NCBI GenBank assembly: GCA_041645025.1 | Contig: JBAZQV010000008.1 | Coordinates: forward strand, 1 to 29,295 | Origin: GW2011-AR5 sp041645025 | GTDB taxonomy: Archaea; Aenigmatarchaeota; Aenigmatarchaeia; GW2011-AR5 | Direction: 5' to 3' | DNA length: 29,295 nucleotides | In this document: positions 7,931 through 15,081 of the stretch, one piece after another | Layout of the letters: the number at the start of each line of letters is the position of its first letter | Position numbering within the stretch: the first letter of the stretch is position 1 | Made by a program: the position numbers and the translations under genes | The notes under the pieces: generated by a model | What the model was told of the DNA's origin: nothing | Databases searched by the model: none | The model's input: only the letters and a program-made list of their open reading frames with translations

Positions 7931-8545
7931 ATGGATGCAAAAATGCGCAAGGCCATTAATCATTTCAAAAAGATTGATCCGGTTCTCTTTTCTATTGCGG
8001 AACAAGTCAGTATAGATTCCATAGAAGCCCGGAAGTCAAATTATTATTTTTATGCATTGTGCCGCGAGATAATAGGCCAGCAACTCGCGGGAAGCGCGGC
8101 GAAAGCGATCTTCGGCCGCTTCAAGAAATTGTTCCCGAAAGGAAAAATAACGTCGCGGCATACGTTGAAACTATCCGAGGAAGAGATAAGGAATATAGGA
8201 ACATCATGGGCCAAGGCGAGATATATCAGAGACCTCGCGCAGAAAGTTGAAGACGGAACATTGGACCTGAAATCCGTAGAAAAATTGAATGATGCGGAAG
8301 CCATTGAAAAACTGGTTCAAGTCAAGGGAATCGGGCCGTGGACTGCGGAGATGTTCCTCATATTCACAATGTGCCGGGAAGATATATTCTCGCACGGCGA
8401 CCTTGGCCTGCGGAAGGCAATAATAAAGCATTACTCGCTGAGATCGCCTGACAGGGAAAAAATCGAGAAAATAACAATAAAGTGGTCGCCTTACCGGACT
8501 TATGCATGCCGCATTCTATGGAAAAGTCTTGATGCAAAACTTTAA
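7931..8545 (+). CDS. DNA-3-methyladenine glycosylase-like HhH-GPD protein
   Basis: Base-excision repair glycosylase of the AlkA/HhH-GPD superfamily; it would remove alkylated purines. The helix-hairpin-helix is VQVKGIGPWTAEMFLI near residues 130-145, and the catalytic aspartate is in FSHGDLGLRKA. IIGQQLAGSAAKAIF near residue 45 is the typical first core helix. At 204 aa it is the short archaeal/bacterial form lacking the AlkA N-terminal domain. I prefer ATG 7931; GTG at 7922 is in frame but overlaps the dph6 stop and sits where the ribosome site is expected. It follows dph6 directly. Confidence 0.9.
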   Translation: MDAKMRKAINHFKKIDPVLFSIAEQVSIDSIEARKSNYYFYALCREIIGQQLAGSAAKAIFGRFKKLFPKGKITSRHTLKLSEEEIRNIGTSWAKARYIRDLAQKVEDGTLDLKSVEKLNDAEAIEKLVQVKGIGPWTAEMFLIFTMCREDIFSHGDLGLRKAIIKHYSLRSPDREKIEKITIKWSPYRTYACRILWKSLDAKL

Positions 8546-8567
8546 AAAGTATTACAGGTAATACTTT
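8546..8567. promoter_or_regulatory. VapBC operator palindrome
   Basis: AAAGTATTAC and GTAATACTTT form a perfect 10-bp inverted repeat around AG. It lies 10 nt before the antitoxin start and next to a TTTAAAAA box at 8541-8548. AbrB-type antitoxins commonly bind such repeats with their toxin to repress their own operon. Confidence 0.8.
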
Positions 8568-8577
8568 AGTGATAAAT

Positions 8578-8811
8578 ATGGCAAAGGAAACGAAGGTCAC
8601 ATCAAAATACCAGACATCCATACCTAAGGAAGTGAGAAAGCTTCTGGACATAAAGCCTGGGAAAGCGGTTGAGTGGAATATTGTGAGAGGTATGGTGATA
8701 GTTAACATGCCAAGGAAAATTCAGCACCCAACAAAATTCCTCATATCCCAGGTAAAAATGAATGTTGACGCAGTAAAACTTGTACGTGAATCAGGGGAAG
8801 ACTTCAAGTGA
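8578..8811 (+). CDS. vapB: VapB-type AbrB/SpoVT antitoxin
   Basis: 77-residue protein with an N-terminal swapped-hairpin AbrB domain: VTSKYQTSIPKEVRKLLDIKPG followed by VEWNIVRG is the standard pattern of SpoVT/AbrB antitoxins. The C-terminal part would wrap and neutralise the PIN toxin encoded next. Start ATG 8578 is chosen because it follows AGTGATAAAT; the in-frame GTG three codons earlier is part of that ribosome site. It ends 4 nt before the toxin start, so translation is probably coupled. The perfect palindrome just upstream is the likely autoregulatory site. Confidence 0.9.
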   Translation: MAKETKVTSKYQTSIPKEVRKLLDIKPGKAVEWNIVRGMVIVNMPRKIQHPTKFLISQVKMNVDAVKLVRESGEDFK

Positions 8812-8815
8812 TTTC

Positions 8816-9250
8816 ATGATATACCTTGATACAAATATTATGATTTACTCCATAGAAAATCATCCAAAATACGGCAAGGCATGCGCAAAAATACTTTTTG
8901 ACATAGAAAATCAAAAACTTCAAGCGTCGTCTTCCATGCTGGTTCTGATAGAAACAATAAACGTGATTCAAAAATTGAATAAAATACTAAAGGGAGAAGA
9001 AAAACAACTCAATATTAGAGATAACATCGATGCAATACTTTCATTGCCTATAACATGGCTGGACATAAACTTTCCTGTCATAAGGCGCGCGGCGGAATAT
9101 GATTACAAGATTTCAGGCGTGGACTACATACACATAGCCACTATGGAGATAAACAGCATCAAAAAAATTATTTCCGCAGACGACGAACTGGATAAAGTCG
9201 ATTTAATAAAAAGGATAGATCCATTGAAATATGCACCGGGGCTGGATTAG
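8816..9250 (+). CDS. vapC: VapC-type PIN-domain ribonuclease toxin
   Basis: PIN-fold endoribonuclease, expected to cut tRNA or rRNA when released from its antitoxin. At 144 aa it matches the family. Acidic metal-binding residues are visible: Asp in YLDTNIMIYS (residue 5), Glu in MLVLIETINV, Asp in GVDYIHIATM, and Asp in ISADDELD. The GTGAT upstream overlaps the vapB stop, and the ATG is 4 nt after that stop. The 3' end overlaps the convergent phosphorylase gene by 4 nt. All four acidic positions are kept, so the toxin looks active. Confidence 0.9.
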   Translation: MIYLDTNIMIYSIENHPKYGKACAKILFDIENQKLQASSSMLVLIETINVIQKLNKILKGEEKQLNIRDNIDAILSLPITWLDINFPVIRRAAEYDYKISGVDYIHIATMEINSIKKIISADDELDKVDLIKRIDPLKYAPGLD

Positions 9251-10053
9251 AACCTCGCGCTCTCCAGCGCGTTCTTGCAATTGCATTCACGCGCGGCAGG
9301 TATGTTCGGTATGCAGTCAAAGATGAGCCGCTTCATCTTTTCGCTGTTCTCCTTGAACTTTTCATCAACATCATTAACAGAAACTGGCCTCACAGAAACA
9401 TCTGGCGACGTTAGTCGATTTTGAGAATTGTCTTTAAGCCTCGCGTCATAGTCTGTAACTAAAGATATGTTTGCGTAGCACATTTCCATTTCTCTTGCAA
9501 GTATAACTTCCGGATACTGGGTCATGTTTATCACATCGCCGAGTGTGCTGTAAAAAGCCGATTCCTGCCGCGTTGCAAAGCGCGGGCCGTTTATCACTAC
9601 AACAGTGCCTTTCTCATGGACAATGAGATTGAGCGACTTTGCCATTTCAATTATTATTTTCCTTAGTTCAGGGCAGTATGGGTCAGCGGCGCTCACATGC
9701 GTTACAGGCATTTCATTGAAAAATGTGTCTTCGCGGTTGGCAAAATTAATGAACTGGTCAGGAACAACAAGATGACCGGGCTCTATCTCACGGCGCAATG
9801 AACCCACGGTAGAAGGCGCAATTACGCGCGAGACACCCAGTTCCTTGAAAGCGTACAGATTGGCGCGGTAAGGTATCTTGTGCGGAGGAAGCTCGTGCTG
9901 GGGACCGTGGCGCGCAATGAACGCGACTTCCTGACGGCCTATTGTACCTACGGTAACGGGCGAAGAAGGCATGCCAAAAGGCGTTTCCCTTTGTATAACT
10001 TCTGCATTGTCCAGCAGCGAGTAAAATCCAGATCCGCCGAATATTCCTATCAT
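9247..10053 (-). CDS. mtnP: S-methyl-5'-thioadenosine phosphorylase family protein
   Basis: Purine nucleoside phosphorylase of the MTAP/PNP class II family, 268 aa. It would split methylthioadenosine (from polyamine synthesis) into adenine and methylthioribose-1-phosphate. Signature segments are IGIFGGSGFYSLL at the N-terminus, FIARHGPQHELPPHKIPYRAN, APSTVGSLR, and VINMTQYPEVILAREMEMCY, followed by VTDYD. The phosphate-binding Gly-rich loop and the base-binding Asp near the C-terminal third are present. Some archaeal members prefer methylthioinosine or guanosine, so substrate is inferred. Its ATG is near a weak A/T-rich divergent promoter shared with the small gene at 10098. Confidence 0.9.
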   Translation of the reverse strand: MIGIFGGSGFYSLLDNAEVIQRETPFGMPSSPVTVGTIGRQEVAFIARHGPQHELPPHKIPYRANLYAFKELGVSRVIAPSTVGSLRREIEPGHLVVPDQFINFANREDTFFNEMPVTHVSAADPYCPELRKIIIEMAKSLNLIVHEKGTVVVINGPRFATRQESAFYSTLGDVINMTQYPEVILAREMEMCYANISLVTDYDARLKDNSQNRLTSPDVSVRPVSVNDVDEKFKENSEKMKRLIFDCIPNIPAARECNCKNALESARF

Positions 10054-10097
10054 AAGTATAGCATGCCCGAAATCTTTTAATTAACCACGTTGATATT

Positions 10098-10313
10098 ATG
10101 GCCATGGCACCGAGATTCAGGAAGTACGAAATAGATTACTCGTTGATATCAAGTGACACAGCAACGCCAGAGTACAGGCCTAAGCCAACTGTGCGCCAGG
10201 TGCCTGCTCACTACTTTGAGCCTGGTGTAGTTGCTTTCACAAAACCGGATGAGAGGGAAATAGCAATGCCGCCCATTGAAAAGATTCCATATGAAAACGG
10301 CGTTCATGCATAG
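10098..10313 (+). CDS. Hypothetical small protein, 71 aa
   Basis: No recognised family. It is rich in Pro, Tyr and charged residues with no membrane segment, for example PEYRPKPTVRQ and EREIAMPPIEKIPYE. The start at 10098 follows GTTGATATT, the usual ribosome-site pattern of this genome; a second in-frame ATG is two codons later. The promoter region is shared with the divergent phosphorylase gene. A further short frame begins just after its stop. Confidence 0.6.
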   Translation: MAMAPRFRKYEIDYSLISSDTATPEYRPKPTVRQVPAHYFEPGVVAFTKPDEREIAMPPIEKIPYENGVHA

Positions 10314-10319
10314 GAATTT

Positions 10320-10460
10320 GTGATTAGACATGAAATGTTGCATAACGATATTCATCAGGCAGGCGGAATACAGAACGAGCGGGGAATAAACAATCATGTG
10401 GCCTATACGGTAGGACCCAAATATGGAATAGACAGGTTTCCTTTCCCCAGCTACCAATAA
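10320..10460 (+). CDS. Possible small protein, 46 aa
   Basis: An open frame starts with GTG at 10320 (or ATG at 10335), 7 nt after the previous stop, and ends with TAA at 10458-10460. Composition is protein-like: NDIHQAGGIQNERG and GPKYGIDRFPFPSYQ, with the same aromatic/Pro/charged flavour as the preceding gene. It could be a separate tiny protein or a C-terminal remnant detached from the 10098 gene by a stop. It fills the space up to the next promoter at about 10463. Confidence 0.35.
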   Translation: MIRHEMLHNDIHQAGGIQNERGINNHVAYTVGPKYGIDRFPFPSYQ

Positions 10461-10509
10461 ATCTTTATATACTAGCCACTATATAGTAGTAACAAATATA
10501 TTGATTTTT

Positions 10510-11016
10510 ATGAACTACGCTAGCGAATGTATGAAATGGTTGAAGAAACCGGAAAACGTTGGAGACCTGTTAAGATATGGTGCGATAGGACTTGGTGCGT
10601 TTTATGGCGGCAAAGAAGGGCTAGAAACCCAAGATGCTATAGCAGCCACGCATGCACTTCAGCCTGCTGCAATCATGTTTACTGCAGGAGAAGCATTCCG
10701 TGCATATGATGCTTTCAGAAAAAACGGGCTTAATGCTCTTCAAGCCGTAGGACGTTCACTGTCAGTTGCATTTCCAGCATTAGCAGCATATTCTCTTGGT
10801 AATAACACATATAATCCTATAACAGATTTAGGACCTATAGCTGGTTGGGGTTTGGCACAAGGAATGACGGCAATTGGTGACGAAAAACAAGAACAAAAGC
10901 TTGGAGAAGAAATTGTTTCGCAAGGTAGAGAACGAGCACTAGAATTTATTGGTGAACACGCTGATGATAAAACACTGAGAGAATATGTAGGCAAATTAAG
11001 AACAAACATGGAGTGA
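10510..11016 (+). CDS. Hypothetical protein, 168 aa, weakly hydrophobic
   Basis: Family unknown. It has Ala/Gly-rich moderately hydrophobic segments near residues 20-35 (YGAIGLGAFYGG), 50-65 and 85-100 that could be membrane-associated helices, and a charged helical C-terminus from about residue 125 (EKQEQKLGEE onward). The start ATG at 10510 follows TTGATTTTT; the TTG at 10501 belongs to that site. A TTTATATA box lies at 10463-10472. It overlaps the spacing of the next gene (stop TGA 10 nt before that start), so the two form an operon. Confidence 0.7.
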   Translation: MNYASECMKWLKKPENVGDLLRYGAIGLGAFYGGKEGLETQDAIAATHALQPAAIMFTAGEAFRAYDAFRKNGLNALQAVGRSLSVAFPALAAYSLGNNTYNPITDLGPIAGWGLAQGMTAIGDEKQEQKLGEEIVSQGRERALEFIGEHADDKTLREYVGKLRTNME

Positions 11017-11021
11017 TAATA

Positions 11022-11324
11022 ATGGACTACAACAATATGGATTTCGCAAGAGTAAGGCCAATTGCTGAAGAAACAGACCGCAAGCAAAGGTCCTATTCAG
11101 CATTAGCAGCGCCTTTTGTCGGTTACTTAGCAATGGAAGGTGCGAGGCAATTGGGTTTTGATGCAAAGCCGCTTGCAGATGCTATAGGCCATGCTGGTAT
11201 TGTAATCGGGTCATTGGCTGCAGGCTACACTATTGCAAGATTGTCACAGGACTTGCGTAGGTGTTATTTAGAAAATAATGTAGAAGGTACGATGCGCAAT
11301 ATCACTGTAGAATGTCCTAGATAA
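11022..11324 (+). CDS. Hypothetical protein, 100 aa, one or two hydrophobic segments
   Basis: Family unknown. It follows the 10510 gene with a GAGTGATAATAATG junction in which the upstream stop is part of the ribosome site, so it is translationally coupled. Two hydrophobic stretches (around residues 28-42 and 60-80, including GIVIGSLAAGYTIARL) resemble the architecture of its neighbour, with charged N- and C-termini. The two may work together in or near the membrane; this is inference from architecture only. Confidence 0.65.
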   Translation: MDYNNMDFARVRPIAEETDRKQRSYSALAAPFVGYLAMEGARQLGFDAKPLADAIGHAGIVIGSLAAGYTIARLSQDLRRCYLENNVEGTMRNITVECPR

Positions 11325-11330
11325 TTCTAC

Positions 11331-11708
11331 TTAGAACGGCAACAACGAAATTATTGCCGGCGTCAGGTACAATGAAAGGAATGTGTAGACTACAAATGCT
11401 ACCACGACTACTTTCAATTTAGTTTTCATGTCAGCTTCTTTTATCAATAGTTCGCCCAGAATTATCCAGACTATTAATGGCAAAATAAGCCCAATGTAGG
11501 GAATAGCCACATAGCCTGCTATAAGACTTCCTATGATAGGTGCGAGGAAAAATGCAATCAAAGCCATGATAAGCAGCCGTTTCACGTTAACGTTGTGTGC
11601 TATTACCTTGTCTGCTATCACAAGTGCCAGGAAAATTATCAGCACATTTACGAGGGTTGCAACGATGCCACCCAATGTCATGGGCACAAAACTCAAAACA
11701 TCTACCAT
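11331..11708 (-). CDS. Small integral membrane protein, four helices
   Basis: 125 aa with about four transmembrane segments: near residues 10-32 (GGIVATLVNVLIIFLALVIA), 44-66, 68-88 (IGLILPLIVWIILGELL) and 98-122. A short basic loop around NVNVKR lies between helices 1 and 2. No family recognised. It is a single gene on the minus strand, convergent with the 11022 gene 6 nt away, and divergent from the 11760 frame, with which it shares a TATA-rich spacer. Confidence 0.75.
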   Translation of the reverse strand: MVDVLSFVPMTLGGIVATLVNVLIIFLALVIADKVIAHNVNVKRLLIMALIAFFLAPIIGSLIAGYVAIPYIGLILPLIVWIILGELLIKEADMKTKLKVVVVAFVVYTFLSLYLTPAIISLLPF

Positions 11709-11759
11709 AATTATAATTGTACAGAAGCTGTATATAAATCTAAAGTTTAAGATATTTTA

Positions 11760-11948
11760 ATGCAAATAGCTGAAACTCTCCCATATTTGAAAAAAGGTAA
11801 ATATATAGTATGGGTTAGTGACGACGAAACTGTTGAATCAGCGCCTGACTATTTACAGAGGCACATAGTTTGCATTGTTGAAACTGCTGAATATGGCCTA
11901 AATCTTTGTCGACAACTACAAAGAAAAGAAAGGGAAAAAATGGCATAG
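11760..11948 (+). CDS. Possible small protein, 62 aa
   Basis: ATG at 11760 sits about 30 nt after a TATATAAATC box at 11728-11738, a good leaderless arrangement. The sequence is soluble and protein-like (PYLKKGKYIVWVSDDETVES). It overlaps the following frame by 43 nt. Either both are translated or the pair is one gene broken by a frameshift near 11900-11945. I cannot decide from one copy. Confidence 0.5.
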   Translation: MQIAETLPYLKKGKYIVWVSDDETVESAPDYLQRHIVCIVETAEYGLNLCRQLQRKEREKMA

Positions 11949-12103
11949 CTGTTACAAGATATATCATAACAGGATTGCCTGATGAGTATGTGTATTCGGA
12001 AGATTTGACAGAAGATAAGGTTGGACAAATTAAGCAGAGAATTAGGGATTTACAGACAAAAACAAGCAGAAAGATAAAACCGCCACCTAAACCTGACAAT
12101 TAA
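11906..12103 (+). CDS. Possible small basic protein, 65 aa
   Basis: The frame opens with TTG at 11906, overlapping the 11760 gene in a +2 frame. It has a lysine-rich start, then YIITGLPDEYVYSEDLTEDK and a helical KVGQIKQRIRDLQ segment and a Lys/Pro tail. No family recognised. The weak TTG start and overlap suggest a frameshifted C-terminal half of the 11760 gene as an alternative. It ends immediately before the convergent gatE stop. Confidence 0.45.
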   Translation: MSTTTKKRKGKNGIAVTRYIITGLPDEYVYSEDLTEDKVGQIKQRIRDLQTKTSRKIKPPPKPDN

Positions 12104-13888
12104 TTATTTCCTGAGTTCTTTGACAAGCTCGGCTACTTTTTTGCCGTCGGCCTTGCCCTTTGCTTTGCTAAGGATGATACCTATGAGCGCAGAATCACTT
12201 TTTTCCGAATTTTCCTTTATCGTTGATTGCACAAGTGCTTTCAGCTGTTCATCGGGCAGACGATAATAAACAGACATGGCAGAATCGATGGAGGTGCCGG
12301 CGCAGAGTGCTTCAAGTATCGGCATTATTGCGCTTTTAGGTATATCCCCTTCTGAAATATTTTTCAACAGCGTGCCCAGGCTTTCCTTTGTTATTTTTGA
12401 AACCTCGAAGCCGCGGCGGCTGAGGTCCTTGTAAGTAGATAAGAAAATCGTGGCTGCTAAAATCGGGTCGTATTCCTTGAGCTCGTTATACCAGTTGTAA
12501 TATTTAGACTTGACAATTTGCTCTGCTAACTGTTCGGGTATTTTTAGCTCTTTTTTCCTCTCCTCAAGTGTCTTGGGCACTTCAATATTACGAAATCTTA
12601 TCGTGCTTATGGCAGGCACGTCTGACTCAGGATAAAGTCGGCCTGAGCCAGGCAAAGGCCGCCCATACTTACTGCCTATGCCATCGGCTAGGCGTGTCTC
12701 ATTTGGCACGCCGATGATGCAATAGTTAATACGATTCACCAGAGCACTTATGGCACGACTGGAGTTATTACCGACTACGATCAAAACAATGTCCTCGGTT
12801 TTGGCTCCAAATTCTTTTCTCAACTCGACAAACTCATTAGTTAATTTGTATTTTTCCAAATCCTCATCGCTATGGGTGATGCCAAAACCATAAGCACCGG
12901 GATAAGCTGACAGCTCTTTTCCAAAGGTGCGATCACCGCACTGTTTTTTAAGCAAACCAGAAAATTTAGGTAGCACAAGTGCGAAAACGTGCTGGCCGCT
13001 TTCTATTGCTTTGCGCACGAAATTGCACTGGGTTTTCTGGAAAATTTTTGTAACATCCATGGTTTCTGGTTTTATTTCGTGAAATCCTCTCTTGCGCAAC
13101 TCTTCCTTTATTTCTATAAGCGAGGTTTGACGGGCAACTTCATTTTCCACAAGAGCTGGTATATCCTCAAGCTGCTGGAAGCCTTTTATCTCGACGCGGC
13201 TTCCTTCTTTGATAGAAATGTTAACATCTTGCCTGATTGAGCCTATGCCACGCACGACATCAAGGCCTCGTAGAAGCGAACCGATTTTCTCTGCAGCTTC
13301 CTTTGCTTGCTCAGGGCTGCCTATGGTGGAGCCTGTGGCGATTTCAACCAGCGGAATTCCTAGACGGTCAAGACGATATTCAATGTTTTCTCCTCTGCCT
13401 ACCGCAGGCGCTGAATCCTCCTCGATATTTATTGTCTGAATATCTAGCTGACCAAAACTTGTTTCTATATAACCATCGGTAGCTATGAGAGATGTTCTTT
13501 GGAACCCTGTTACAGCTGAGCCATCTATGACTGTCTTTCTCATTACATAAATTTCGTCAACAAGATTGCAGTGGAGTAGTTTTGACAGCTGGATAGCTAT
13601 TTTCAATGCACTTTCATTCATAGAAAGAGGTGGCGACTCGTCTAGCTCGATAAGACATGAGGATTCGGGATTAAATTTATAGACAAACGTGCGGTTGCGC
13701 AAATACTCGAAAAGCGCTGCCGGATCTTCCTCGCCCAGCTCGCTCTGAACAGGCCGCATCTTCCTGTGTATTTCTAGAGGAAATTCTTCGCTCTTCATGA
13801 TCGGACAGCGGCAAAATAATTTCGTACCGCTCGCCAACTGCTGGTGAATTTCCAGACCAACCCGCAGTCCAAGTTTTTTGTAATCCAT
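12104..13888 (-). CDS. gatE: Glutamyl-tRNA(Gln) amidotransferase subunit E
   Basis: Archaeal GatE, partner of GatD. Together they convert misacylated Glu-tRNA(Gln) to Gln-tRNA(Gln); GatE binds the tRNA and carries out phosphorylation and transamidation. The N-terminal motif GLRVGLEIHQQL, then FQRTSLIATDGYIET and YRLDRLGIPLVEIATG are the GatB/E cradle signatures. An AspRS-like insertion and the C-terminal Yqey-like tail (ALVQSTIKENSE to SKAKGKADG) are present. Length is 594 aa, slightly short for the family. I start at ATG 13888 after GGTGTTCATT; GTG 13900 is inside that site. gatD lies upstream on the same strand, separated by a HEPN/MNT module. Confidence 0.95.
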   Translation of the reverse strand: MDYKKLGLRVGLEIHQQLASGTKLFCRCPIMKSEEFPLEIHRKMRPVQSELGEEDPAALFEYLRNRTFVYKFNPESSCLIELDESPPLSMNESALKIAIQLSKLLHCNLVDEIYVMRKTVIDGSAVTGFQRTSLIATDGYIETSFGQLDIQTINIEEDSAPAVGRGENIEYRLDRLGIPLVEIATGSTIGSPEQAKEAAEKIGSLLRGLDVVRGIGSIRQDVNISIKEGSRVEIKGFQQLEDIPALVENEVARQTSLIEIKEELRKRGFHEIKPETMDVTKIFQKTQCNFVRKAIESGQHVFALVLPKFSGLLKKQCGDRTFGKELSAYPGAYGFGITHSDEDLEKYKLTNEFVELRKEFGAKTEDIVLIVVGNNSSRAISALVNRINYCIIGVPNETRLADGIGSKYGRPLPGSGRLYPESDVPAISTIRFRNIEVPKTLEERKKELKIPEQLAEQIVKSKYYNWYNELKEYDPILAATIFLSTYKDLSRRGFEVSKITKESLGTLLKNISEGDIPKSAIMPILEALCAGTSIDSAMSVYYRLPDEQLKALVQSTIKENSEKSDSALIGIILSKAKGKADGKKVAELVKELRK

Positions 13889-13903
13889 AATGAACACCAA
13901 AAA

Positions 13904-14005
13904 TTATTTGCATTTGCAGTCTTTGCAAATTAAGCAACATCCGCACTTGTCGCAACAGAGATGTTTGCCTAATCTGTCATTGCCTTCTCCGTACGTCTCA
14001 TGCAT
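13904..14005 (-). CDS. Cysteine-rich microprotein, 33 aa
   Basis: A very short frame from ATG 14005 to TAA at 13904-13906. The C-terminal half has eight cysteines in 16 residues, in the pattern LCCDKCGCCLICKDCKCK; the first half is charged and has a histidine before the first Cys. The spacing suits one or two metal sites (zinc or another soft metal). Its start overlaps the end of the HEPN gene by 8 nt, and gatE starts 15 nt after its stop, so it is embedded in the operon. No family is recognised. Such dense Cys spacing is unlikely by chance. Confidence 0.7.
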   Translation of the reverse strand: MHETYGEGNDRLGKHLCCDKCGCCLICKDCKCK

Positions 14006-14480
14006 CGTTTTTAGTTTCTTCTTCCTCTTCTTCTGCTTTGATATCTTTTTCTTCATTTTCTGACCTCTTCAAAATATTTTTAACTTCTTTCACGAATTCC
14101 TCTGATATTTCAATCATGTAATCCGACGTCTCTTTCGAATACGTGTCGCGGTAATCGGCATCCTCCCGCACGCTCATGGCGGCGTGAAAATCGCTTATGA
14201 GCCTTACGTTTATTTTCTTATTTTTTGCCAAATCCTCTAAAACAACGCCCACGGCGAAATGTCTTTTCTCCCTGTAACCCAGTTTATCGAGAAGCGCCCT
14301 TGCCGAATGGAAGATGGCATAATAAGATTGTATTATAGACCACTTGTAATCGCTATCTTCGGAAGAAGCTTCCGCGCGCTTCAGGTCGTAATCAGCCGAA
14401 GCGAGCTCTTTGCGCTGGACTTTTTTATCAGGCTTTACAGCCTTTAGGAAACCTTCCTTCACGCACGTTTCAATGTCCAT
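13998..14480 (-). CDS. HEPN-domain protein (toxin-like)
   Basis: 160 aa, with the HEPN core at residues 30-125; SIIQSYYAIFHSARALLDKLG is the typical second helix. It ends in a long acidic tail (EEKDIKAEEEEEE). HEPN proteins paired with MNT nucleotidyltransferases form toxin-antitoxin systems, the HEPN partner often being an RNase or a target of AMP addition. The classic R-x4-6-H motif is not obvious; the nearest is REKRH with three residues between. The activity may therefore differ. It begins 4 nt after the MNT stop and its 3' end overlaps the Cys-rich gene. Confidence 0.87.
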   Translation of the reverse strand: MDIETCVKEGFLKAVKPDKKVQRKELASADYDLKRAEASSEDSDYKWSIIQSYYAIFHSARALLDKLGYREKRHFAVGVVLEDLAKNKKINVRLISDFHAAMSVREDADYRDTYSKETSDYMIEISEEFVKEVKNILKRSENEEKDIKAEEEEEETKNDA

Positions 14481-14484
14481 ACAG

Positions 14485-14997
14485 CTACCTCACCCTTATC
14501 TTGTCCTTCTCCACGTTATCGAAGAAAGCCTTATCCTTGCGGGCGGCCATGCTCCATTCAAGCGGCGTATAGAAACTGACTTTTATCCTGTCGTCAAGCG
14601 CTTTCAGTTTTTTAATCATGTCCCTGTTTTTGCCTATCACAAGAAGGTCTATATCGCTTTTCTCGACATTCTCGCCGCGTGCGAAGGAGCCGTACAGGAA
14701 TACTTGGCCGTCCATGCTGCCAAGTTTCGAATTTATATAATCAATATTGTGAAGTATCCTCAACTGCTTTACAGACGGATTGTCCCTGTTAAGCGTGTAT
14801 AAGGTTGTCCTTCCAACTGACCGCGCTGTCAATAATTTTTGCCTTGCCATTTCCTTTGTCCATTTGAGAACGCTAAGTTTTGCAAGCTTTGTCGCCGACT
14901 CTATGTGCTTGAGCTGCATTTCCGCGGTAGGGTTTTTGACGAACAGCTTCAATATCCTGTTGGGGGATTTTTTGCCCAAAATATCGAAAATATCCAT
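14485..14997 (-). CDS. MNT nucleotidyltransferase with winged helix
   Basis: 170 aa. Residues 1-75 look like a winged helix-turn-helix (KSPNRILKLFVKNPTAEMQL), and residues 95-165 are a minimal nucleotidyltransferase: GSFARGENVEKSDIDLLVIG holds the G-S and D-x-D metal motif. MNT proteins act as antitoxins that AMPylate their HEPN partner; the DNA-binding part would autoregulate the operon. Start ATG 14997 is preferred because it follows GATGATTTAT; ATG 15006 overlaps that motif. Two palindromic operators lie immediately upstream. Confidence 0.88.
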   Translation of the reverse strand: MDIFDILGKKSPNRILKLFVKNPTAEMQLKHIESATKLAKLSVLKWTKEMARQKLLTARSVGRTTLYTLNRDNPSVKQLRILHNIDYINSKLGSMDGQVFLYGSFARGENVEKSDIDLLVIGKNRDMIKKLKALDDRIKVSFYTPLEWSMAARKDKAFFDNVEKDKIRVR

Positions 14998-15018
14998 ATA
15001 AATCATCTAATTATATAG

Positions 15019-15060
15019 AAGTATAAATATTTATACTTTAAGGTATATTTAATTATACTT
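15019..15060. promoter_or_regulatory. Tandem operators before the MNT/HEPN genes
   Basis: AAGTATAAATATTTATACTT (15019-15038) is a perfect 20-bp palindrome. A second, imperfect copy follows at 15040-15060 (AAGGTATATTTAATTATACTT), sharing the AAG/GTATA and TATACTT ends. The two centres are about 21 bp apart, or two helix turns. This suits cooperative binding by the winged-helix MNT protein. It sits in the 85-bp gap after gatD. Confidence 0.75.
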
Positions 15061-15081
15061 TACTTTTTTAGGCCGCCAGAA

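Noticed and set aside
13677..13955. Minus-strand frame across the gatE start
   Set aside because: It overlaps gatE in another frame; gatE is certain and the Cys-rich gene explains the spacer better.
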